Shown: piece after piece, positions 8,522-14,737 of the stretch
Layout: each line of letters begins with the position of its first letter
Position numbering within the stretch: position 1 is the first letter of the stretch
Source: a bacterium
Lineage (GTDB): Bacteria; SZUA-79; Acidulodesulfobacterales; Acidulodesulfobacteraceae
Length of the DNA: 56,081 nt
NCBI GenBank assembly: GCA_021850985.1
Contig: JAJZJX010000011.1
Location: 1-56,081 of the forward strand
Direction of reading: 5' to 3'
Notes under the pieces: generated by a model
What the model saw: the letters and a program-made list of their open reading frames with translations, nothing else
What the model was told of the DNA's origin: nothing
Database searches by the model: none
Position numbers and translations under genes: made by a program

Positions 8522-10045
8522 TTAAACTTCAAACCCCATTTCTTTCAAATGCGATTTTACCTTTTGTTCAAGCTTAATCGTATTTTTCTCCAATACGCTT
8601 AATTTATTTTCATACCTAAGAGCAAGTTCCTGTATCCTTTGTGCCAGCTTTTGAGAAACCTTCTCCTTCTCTTCTATTATTCTCATCTTGATTGCGCTAA
8701 ACCATTTATCTTCGACAACGAGAGTTTTAGTTTCATCTTCGTTTAGTTCTTTATACTTATTTAATAATTTTTCGTCGAGCTCATACTCTGCTTTTTTAAT
8801 TTCCGCGTTTATTGCTGATTCCTTTGCTATCAATTTTAAGTATTTAAGTAAAACCTCAAGTTCATCAACAAATTCTGCGTCCGTTTTTATTTCTTTTATT
8901 CTCAATTCTACGTTTTTCTTTTTAATTTTTCCGTCGCTCGATTTAACTTCTTCTAAAAGTCCTCCCTCCGAACCGTTTTCTTCTTCAAATTCTTCTATAT
9001 ATCTTTTTATATTTTCTTTTTTAATATTTAATTCGTCTATTTTTTCCTTATCTTGCAGAAAATATTTGCCGATAACAATTTCTTTAGGTAAAAGTTCTGA
9101 ATTCCATTCTCCTTTTTTTATTTTTCCTTTACTATCCTTTATTTCATTTATGTCCGCTTTCCAATCATTTTCCATAATTATATAAACATCGTCGTGCATT
9201 GTTTCTGACCAATAGTCCATAAGCTGTTGATAAATATCGTACTTATCTATAAGCTTTATATTTTCAAAACAATTCAATAAATCCTCGGAAATTTCTTCAA
9301 TTAATTTTTTAGGCGCCGTGTTTTTATTTATTTTTTTTAATTTATTAATATTGTTATTTTCCCATTTTTTTAAAACATCTATAGAGTTAAGCATTTTATT
9401 TTCTTGAAAACTATAATAACCCGACTTAGATACTATTATATGATCTAAAATATTAATGCCAAGTATTTTGCCTGCATCTTCAAGTTGTTTTGTAACGTTT
9501 AAATCTTCTTTGCTTGGCTCAAGACTTCCAGATGGATGGTTATGGACTAAAATTATATCTGCTGCTCTATCAGTCAGGGCATCGGCAAATATTTCCCTAG
9601 GATGGATAAGCGTTCTGTTAAGCGTTCCTATAAAAACAACTCTTTTCTGTATAAGATTGTGTGCCCCGTCAAGAGTTATAACTATAAAATATTCCTGTTT
9701 TTTACTTTTTAAATCGTCGGTTAATTTTAAAATATCATCGGATGACATTATTTTTACTTCTTCTTTTATTAAAAATCTTCTAGAAAATTCTATAGCCGCC
9801 GATATTTGAGTGGCTTTTGCCAATCCTATGCCATCTATTTTTGTGAGATTGTCGATATTCAAGGAATTAAAATCCGATCGTGCAATTTTTAAAATATCTC
9901 CGGCTAAATTAAAAACGTCTTTTCCTTTTATGCCGCTTCCCAATAATACTGCAAGCAGTTCGATATCCGAAAGTGCTCTGGAACCTTTCTTGTTCATTTT
10001 TTCACGAGGCTTGTCAAATACCTGCATTTCTTTTATGCGCTTCAT
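8522..10045 (-). CDS. Chimera: RadC (JAB/MPN) joined in frame to the C-terminal part of HsdM
   Basis: 507 residues. Residues 1-221 form a complete RadC-like protein: a helix-hairpin-helix stretch (IDGIGLAKATQISAA, about 70-84) and the JAMM metal motif HNHPSG...D (H168, H170, D181), ending at the usual RadC terminus GYYSFQE. From about residue 222 the sequence is that of the C-terminal part of a type I methyltransferase subunit HsdM: IDVLKKW, then PKKLIEEISEDLL, DKYDIYQQLMDYWSETMHDDVYII, and a long charged coiled-coil tail ending VKSHLKEMGFEV. The N6-adenine methyltransferase core (SAM loop and NPP[FY] motif) is absent. The junction lies near 9382. This could be a deletion between neighbouring radC and hsdM genes that happened to stay in frame, or an established fusion. 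Confidence 0.85.
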   Translation of the reverse strand: MKRIKEMQVFDKPREKMNKKGSRALSDIELLAVLLGSGIKGKDVFNLAGDILKIARSDFNSLNIDNLTKIDGIGLAKATQISAAIEFSRRFLIKEEVKIMSSDDILKLTDDLKSKKQEYFIVITLDGAHNLIQKRVVFIGTLNRTLIHPREIFADALTDRAADIILVHNHPSGSLEPSKEDLNVTKQLEDAGKILGINILDHIIVSKSGYYSFQENKMLNSIDVLKKWENNNINKLKKINKNTAPKKLIEEISEDLLNCFENIKLIDKYDIYQQLMDYWSETMHDDVYIIMENDWKADINEIKDSKGKIKKGEWNSELLPKEIVIGKYFLQDKEKIDELNIKKENIKRYIEEFEEENGSEGGLLEEVKSSDGKIKKKNVELRIKEIKTDAEFVDELEVLLKYLKLIAKESAINAEIKKAEYELDEKLLNKYKELNEDETKTLVVEDKWFSAIKMRIIEEKEKVSQKLAQRIQELALRYENKLSVLEKNTIKLEQKVKSHLKEMGFEV

Positions 10046-10063
10046 AAGATTAATTCAATTTAA

Positions 10064-10528
10064 TTAAATTTCAAACTTCTTCGTCAATTTTATTCCCAAT
10101 GTCTGAAGTTTGCGGTATTGAGGCGTTCCTTTTGGTATATGAATTCCGTTTGTAGCAATCCATATAAAGCAGTAGTCTTTTTTGATATTGCCGTTCAAAC
10201 TTTTTATTAAATCCTTTAACCAGTTAAGCTTCTTTTCTATAAGGCTTACTGCTTCGCTTTTGGCTGGGTGAATTTCAATACATTGGCACGAAGAATAATT
10301 CTTTATATCTAAAAAAATTATATAATCCCATCTATTTTGATTAGGATAGGTTTTTTCATAACAAAAATCTATATTAATACTTCCTAAAATATGCTGTTTT
10401 CTTTTACCGCTTTTTAATTTAATATAATTTTCTTTATGTTGCTTTTCTATACCATCAAGTCCATCTTTAAAGCACTTTGATAAAAACGAATGTGCTTTAA
10501 ACTTATTTATTTCCTTATTTATCTCCAT
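10064..10528 (-). CDS. Uncharacterised 154-residue protein paired with the AAA ATPase
   Basis: Not recognised as a named family. It is soluble, lysine-rich and has no signal peptide. A core of alternating strands (HILGSINIDFCYE, RWDYIIFLDIK, CQCIEIHPAKSE) is followed by a helix (VSLIEKKLNWLKDLIKSL) and a further strand (YCFIWIATNG). The IEIHPA stretch after an acidic strand resembles small proteins I have seen called hypothetical in other genomes. The order of acidic residues, with D82 and the E of IEIH, is loosely reminiscent of nuclease folds, but the ExK lysine is not evident, so I do not call it a nuclease. It overlaps the end of the ATPase gene by 14 bases, which implies coupled translation and a shared function, and is followed 18 bases later by the RadC/HsdM chimera. 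Confidence 0.7.
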   Translation of the reverse strand: MEINKEINKFKAHSFLSKCFKDGLDGIEKQHKENYIKLKSGKRKQHILGSINIDFCYEKTYPNQNRWDYIIFLDIKNYSSCQCIEIHPAKSEAVSLIEKKLNWLKDLIKSLNGNIKKDYCFIWIATNGIHIPKGTPQYRKLQTLGIKLTKKFEI

Positions 10529-11666
10529 AAATAGAACCCACTATGTCGGCAACTTTTCCACTAAATTCCGCAATTCCACCCCAGTTAGATTTCTCCTCTA
10601 AATCAAGGGAAGTAATGTCTTTCGTTTGAACACCTAAATTTTCATTATCGAAATAATAAATTTTATAAGTTTTAGAAAGAATTTCTTTTGCAAAATTAAT
10701 AATATCCTTATTTTTTGAATTTATACTAAAAAGATTTAAAAACTTTTCCTCTGCTTCGTTTTTTTTTATACTGTTTTTATTTTTTTTAATTTCAGAAATT
10801 CCCCACATTAATTCTAAAATAGTATTTGAATGAGTAGAAATTGTAATTTTATAACCTCTAAGCAATAATTCAAAAATAAGCAGCATAACATCTAAAATTG
10901 CGCTTGGATGCAATCCCATTTCCGGTTCTTCGATAGTAATATATTTAACATGGTCTCTCCTTTGCACTTTACCAGACGGTAAAGCCCAATACAGTCCAAA
11001 CAATAAAGGTGCAAATTCTTTTTGTCCGGCAGACCACCCTCCAACTGAAAGTTCTATATTGTCTTTTAAAGACATGACTAATTGTTTCCTTCCTGATACT
11101 GTTTTAAAAATTATTTCGCCTTGTCTAAAAATATTTTTTTGTATGATTCCTCTTAGTTCTTTTCTTAATTTATTCTGCTGAGGAAATAGAATCTTATTTC
11201 TTGCAGACCAGTTATCTAATTCAAGCCTTATAATTTCGCTGAATTGCTTTAATACATGCGGATATGAATGGTCAAATCCTGAAAAAGGTCTTGCCCAACC
11301 CTGGTCCATAATCATAACTCTCTGCGCCGGAATATAAAAATGACTAAATTTGCGCTCTCTAGATTTTTTTATTTCTTGTTCCAAATTATAAGGTTTGTCA
11401 TTAAATATAACTTCGCTTTTTTCACCAAAAGCATTTTGCATGCCTCCGCCGAAGTATAAAGAATAAAACTCTTTTTTAATATCTTTCCATCCATAACCCC
11501 ATATTTCTAAATCTTTTTTGATATAACCCGAACTGTGTATAAGGTCAATGAGTTGCAATAATAAACTTTTACCTGTCGCCTGCGGACCTACAAATATTGT
11601 TAAATCTCCAAAATCAATGTTTGCATTATCAATAGGTCCAATATTTTTAACCTGTAATGTTTCCAT
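10515..11666 (-). CDS. AAA/ABC-type ATPase of the SMC-like (OLD/AAA_15) class
   Basis: 383 residues. It has a Walker A GPQATGKS close to the N-terminus, an ABC-like signature SVGGWSAGQKE, Walker B YITIEEPEMGLHP and the switch histidine in ISTHS. This is the two-lobed ABC ATPase layout of the AAA_15/AAA_21 families that drive several two-gene anti-phage systems. No TOPRIM or nuclease domain is visible in it, so the effector would have to be the overlapping 154-residue protein or the C-terminal lobe (about 290-383, unassigned). It is the first gene of the island operon. Its leader has no ribosome-binding sequence, only an A/T-rich AATTAATT run. Defence is inferred from architecture and neighbourhood. 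Confidence 0.85.
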   Translation of the reverse strand: METLQVKNIGPIDNANIDFGDLTIFVGPQATGKSLLLQLIDLIHSSGYIKKDLEIWGYGWKDIKKEFYSLYFGGGMQNAFGEKSEVIFNDKPYNLEQEIKKSRERKFSHFYIPAQRVMIMDQGWARPFSGFDHSYPHVLKQFSEIIRLELDNWSARNKILFPQQNKLRKELRGIIQKNIFRQGEIIFKTVSGRKQLVMSLKDNIELSVGGWSAGQKEFAPLLFGLYWALPSGKVQRRDHVKYITIEEPEMGLHPSAILDVMLLIFELLLRGYKITISTHSNTILELMWGISEIKKNKNSIKKNEAEEKFLNLFSINSKNKDIINFAKEILSKTYKIYYFDNENLGVQTKDITSLDLEEKSNWGGIAEFSGKVADIVGSIYGDK

Positions 11667-11795
11667 ATAAATTAAATTTTAATTAATTCAATTAATTTTA
11701 TTTTTTATATATTTAAACAAATTTTACAATAAATTTCTTTAGTATCTTTGATAATCGCTTATTAAGGCATGTTGCATATGGATATGCTATTAAAA

Positions 11796-13175
11796 TTATT
11801 GTTTTTTTGTGATTAATTCGGCAGCTTTTTCTGCAGAAACGGTTTTTTCTTCCCTAGTTTTGATATTTTTTAAGGTAAGTTTTTGTTCGGCGGCTTCTCT
11901 TTCGCCTATTATGGCAACATATTCTATTTTTTTCTTATCGGCATATTTTATCTCTTTGCCTATGTTGGGTTCTGAAGAAACGCAAATTTCGGTGTTTATT
12001 CCGTTTGAGCGAAGAATTTTTGCTGTTTTATACGCAAACGGCTTTTCTTTTTCGGTTAAATAAACTATGTATATTTTTACCGGCGCAGAAACGTACTGAA
12101 GGACATCCACATTTTTTTGCGTTATTATGTCTATTATTCTTTCCACTCCGAAGGATATCCCGCAGGCGCCTTCGGGGCGGGCGCCGTAAAGCTCTACAAG
12201 ATTATCGTATCGTCCTCCGGCGGCAAAACTGCCGATAGCGACGTCTTTCGATTTTATCTCAAAAATGGGTCCAGTATAATAACCTAACCCTCTGACTAAA
12301 AGAGGGTCAAATTTTATAAAGTCCTCGCTTGGCAATTCGGCGGTTTCTGAGACAGCTGCAGTTTTACGCCCGCTTTCAATAATCAAAGAAAGCTCGTCTA
12401 TGCCTTCTACTGTTCTTTGTTTAACGGATTCGTCCTTTAATTCCGCTATAATGCGCTCTTTTAAAATAGAAAGTTTTTTTGCGTTATCGTTTGTCTCATT
12501 TTCATAGTCTAAATCGATAATACGCATAAACGAACGGTAATTTTCTTCGCTTATACCGTTTTCCTGCAATTCTTTAATAACGCCGGCTTCTCCTATTTTA
12601 GCCGTTTTGTCTAAAGCCCTTAATGCCGCATCTTTTTTGCTTTCGTCTATACCTGCCGCGTTAATGATACCGTCGAGTATTTTCCTGTTGTTTATAACTA
12701 TTTCATAGCTTCCAATGCTCAGCTTTTCAAGTGTAAAAACCGCAAGATCTATAAGCTCGCTCTCGACGTTCATAGAATACGAGCCTATTATATCGGCATC
12801 CGCCTGATAAAATTCCCTGTATCTTCCCGCCTGGGTATTTTCGTACCTGTAAACTTTACCTATTATGTATCTTTTAAAAGGCTTTGTAAGCTTTTCGGCG
12901 TTTGTCGCGTAATACCGCCCTAAAGGAGAAGTAAATTCAAACCTTAACCCCAGTTTGCGCTTAGCCTTATCCTCAAAAACGTAAATCTCTTTTTCCACTT
13001 CGCTTCCGCATTTACGGGAAAGAAGTTCGAAATATTCAAACACCGGCGAATCTATTTCTACAAAACCGTAAAGAGTAAAGCATTCCCGTATGGTTTCGAT
13101 AACCCTTCTTCTTAAAATCATCTCTTCGGGAAGAAAATCCTTTGTTCCTTTAGGCGGCTGGACTAATTGGCTCAT
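11796..13175 (-). CDS. hisS: Histidyl-tRNA synthetase
   Basis: 459 residues, class II synthetase. Motif 1 region KGTKDFLPEEMILRR, motif 2 FEFTSPLGRYYA, the histidine-binding stretches GLGYYTGPIFEI and FAAGGRYDNLVELYG, motif 3 GISFGVERI, and a C-terminal anticodon-binding domain (about 365-459) are all present. It charges tRNA-His. It begins 20 bases after the DsrE-like gene with an A/T-rich leader and no Shine-Dalgarno. It marks the right-hand border of the AT-rich defence island; the 129 bases between them carry no gene. Confidence 0.96.
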   Translation of the reverse strand: MSQLVQPPKGTKDFLPEEMILRRRVIETIRECFTLYGFVEIDSPVFEYFELLSRKCGSEVEKEIYVFEDKAKRKLGLRFEFTSPLGRYYATNAEKLTKPFKRYIIGKVYRYENTQAGRYREFYQADADIIGSYSMNVESELIDLAVFTLEKLSIGSYEIVINNRKILDGIINAAGIDESKKDAALRALDKTAKIGEAGVIKELQENGISEENYRSFMRIIDLDYENETNDNAKKLSILKERIIAELKDESVKQRTVEGIDELSLIIESGRKTAAVSETAELPSEDFIKFDPLLVRGLGYYTGPIFEIKSKDVAIGSFAAGGRYDNLVELYGARPEGACGISFGVERIIDIITQKNVDVLQYVSAPVKIYIVYLTEKEKPFAYKTAKILRSNGINTEICVSSEPNIGKEIKYADKKKIEYVAIIGEREAAEQKLTLKNIKTREEKTVSAEKAAELITKKQ

Positions 13176-13194
13176 TTATATTAATATATATTAA

Positions 13195-13524
13195 TTAAAG
13201 TGCTATGTAAACGCATCCTTCTTTTGAAAGTTTTCCGATTTTTTCTACGCCCGCAGGCACTATTTTTGCGTAATCCGGTATGTCGCCGTCTTTAAGTTCA
13301 AACATATTCATAGCGTTGCGGCAAACATAAATATTAACTTTGTCGTTCAATACGGCTCTCAACTGCTCCTTGAGCTGAGAATGATGCAGAAGGGCGACTA
13401 CGGCCGGACCTATAACTACGACGTTTATTTCTTCAGTTTCGCTTATAGCGCTTGTATTTTTAATTACGCTCATTAAAAGACCGGGATTAATAGTTCCGTT
13501 TGACGCCTGAATAACGTATTTCAT
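13195..13524 (-). CDS. DsrE/DsrF-like family protein
   Basis: 109 residues, single domain. The alternating strand and helix pattern (MKYVIQASNG, EINVVVIGPAVVALL, KVNIYVCRNAMNMF, KIVPAGVEKIGKLSKEGCVYIAL) is that of the DsrE-like fold of small sulfur-relay or peroxiredoxin-like proteins. Two cysteines are present, C71 or thereabouts in YVCRNAM at the usual active-site position and one in EGCVYIAL. Family members carry sulfur in dissimilatory sulfur metabolism or tRNA thiolation, but many are of unknown role. It is followed closely by hisS and preceded by a 117-base inverted-repeat element, with a GGAGG-like site before the start. Confidence 0.78.
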   Translation of the reverse strand: MKYVIQASNGTINPGLLMSVIKNTSAISETEEINVVVIGPAVVALLHHSQLKEQLRAVLNDKVNIYVCRNAMNMFELKDGDIPDYAKIVPAGVEKIGKLSKEGCVYIAL

Positions 13525-13546
13525 AATTTTTACCTCCGTTTTTATC

Positions 13547-13663
13547 GGAAAAGGTGTCAGATTAATTTTCCCCTTAGCTCCCCTCCTTAATAAGGAGTGG
13601 AGTCGGCCAAAGGCCGACGGGGTGGTTCACTAAAAATAAAAAAATTAATCTGACACCTTTTCC
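13547..13663. repeat. REP/MITE-like element with perfect 23-bp terminal inverted repeats
   Basis: Both ends carry the same 23 bases in inverted orientation, with the core GGTGTCAGATTAATTTT (13547-13569 and 13641-13663). Between them are two hairpins: CTCC-CTCCTT/AAGGAGTGGAG, and TCGGCC-AAA-GGCCGA followed by GGGGTGG. It fills the gap between the DsrE-like gene and tpiA. Related elements are at 48506, 49980, 52586 and 53697. Confidence 0.85.
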
Positions 13664-13665
13664 TT

Positions 13666-14454
13666 TTAATTAATATTTGATGCCATTTTAAATATATTGT
13701 AAAAACTTTGCGGGTCTAAACTAGCCCCGCCTACCAATACGCCGTCGATATTCGGCTTTGCCATAAGCTCCCGGATGTTTTTTTCGGTTACGCTGCCGCC
13801 GTATATAACCCTTATTTCGCCTATAGAATAACCCGACTTCAAATAATCGTAAATAAAACGGTGCATGGATTCGCCGTCTTCGGCTTTTATAGGCATTCCC
13901 GTGCCGATAGCCCATACCGGTTCATAGGCGACTATTAAAGATTTTATATTAGTTCCCTTAACGTATCTTAATGCTGCCGATAACTGATCTTCTACGAATT
14001 TTTCCTGGCCGCCGTTCTTTCTTACTTCTAAGTTTTCCCCTACGCATAATATAGGCGACAGTCTTCCGTCTTTATAAACCGCTTCTACTTTTTTTCCTAT
14101 TAATTCATCGCTTTCATTAAATATGTTTCTTCTTTCGCTATGTCCTATAATAGTATATCCGCATCCGCAAGATGCCAGCATATCTATGGAAATTTCTCCG
14201 GTATATGCTCCGCTTTTTTCGTAATAAACGTTTTGCGAGGACAGTTTTATAAAATCACGGCAAGGCTTAATAATTTTATAAGTTTCGGCAAGGGAAGTAA
14301 AAGGTGGAGCAAATATAAGGTCGGAATCCAAACCGCTTAAATTAGAATTATTTTTCAATCCGTTAATGAGGTCGAGAAAAACGGCAAAATACTTCTTAAT
14401 ATCTTCCTCAGTCTTATTCATTTTAAAATTTGCGGCAATTATCTGCTTTCTCAT
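13666..14454 (-). CDS. tpiA: Triosephosphate isomerase
   Basis: 262 residues. The active-site residues are present: N9 and K11 in AANFKMNK, H105 in IIGHSERR, E178 in AYEPVWAIGTG, and the phosphate loop YGGSVTEKN near the C-terminus. It interconverts dihydroxyacetone phosphate and glyceraldehyde 3-phosphate in glycolysis and gluconeogenesis. The stop codon abuts the inverted-repeat element that separates it from the DsrE-like gene. A GAGGAAAT ribosome-binding site precedes the ATG. It is isolated from other glycolytic genes in this window apart from the PfkB kinase at the far right end. Confidence 0.96.
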   Translation of the reverse strand: MRKQIIAANFKMNKTEEDIKKYFAVFLDLINGLKNNSNLSGLDSDLIFAPPFTSLAETYKIIKPCRDFIKLSSQNVYYEKSGAYTGEISIDMLASCGCGYTIIGHSERRNIFNESDELIGKKVEAVYKDGRLSPILCVGENLEVRKNGGQEKFVEDQLSAALRYVKGTNIKSLIVAYEPVWAIGTGMPIKAEDGESMHRFIYDYLKSGYSIGEIRVIYGGSVTEKNIRELMAKPNIDGVLVGGASLDPQSFYNIFKMASNIN

Positions 14455-14520
14455 AATATATTTCCTCTAAAATGTTCGACCGTTTACTGCGGAAAAGTCA
14501 ACTATTTTTGTAATCAACAG

Positions 14521-14547
14521 TCATTGCGAGCAAAGCGAAGCAATCTC
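14521..14547. repeat. TCATTGCGAGC-type dispersed repeat
   Basis: The stretch TCATTGCGAGCAAAGCGAAG followed by CAATCTC matches a short repeat that is scattered through many unrelated bacterial genomes. It lies upstream of tpiA in the 283-base gap before ileS and has no coding potential. Confidence 0.6.
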
Positions 14548-14653
14548 GTATATTACTATTTTACAAGATACAAGAAAGGATTGCTTACATCTTTTACTAT
14601 ATACTTTTACTATAAAAGATATGCTCCGATGACCAATTCACCGGCAAAATGCC

Positions 14654-14727
14654 AAAAAAGGCGTCAGATTATTTTTTTGCAAACAGCTATCTATGTTATG
14701 GTATGGGGACAGAATTAAATTCTGTCC
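14654..14727. repeat. Half repeat element plus GGACAGAATT palindrome downstream of ileS
   Basis: A single arm of the GTCAGATTATTTTTTTGCAAA type (14660-14683) is followed by the palindrome GGACAGAATT-A-AATTCTGTCC at 14707-14727. The palindrome sits 10 bases past the ileS stop and can also fold as a transcript-ending hairpin. The same palindrome core recurs at 53810-53850 and, altered, at 46872-46894. Confidence 0.7.
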
Positions 14728-14737
14728 TCTTCACAAT

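Noticed and set aside
8688-9185. Serine/phenylalanine-rich plus-strand frame
   Set aside because: Shadow of the lysine/glutamate-rich coiled-coil tail of the HsdM part on the other strand.
4262-11666. Prophage or integrative element
   Set aside because: No integrase, tRNA junction, flanking direct repeats or phage structural genes were found; it looks like an ordinary defence island between core genes.
13547-13663. CRISPR array or tandem repeat
   Set aside because: Only two inverted copies at the ends; no direct repeats with spacers here or elsewhere in the window, and no cas genes.
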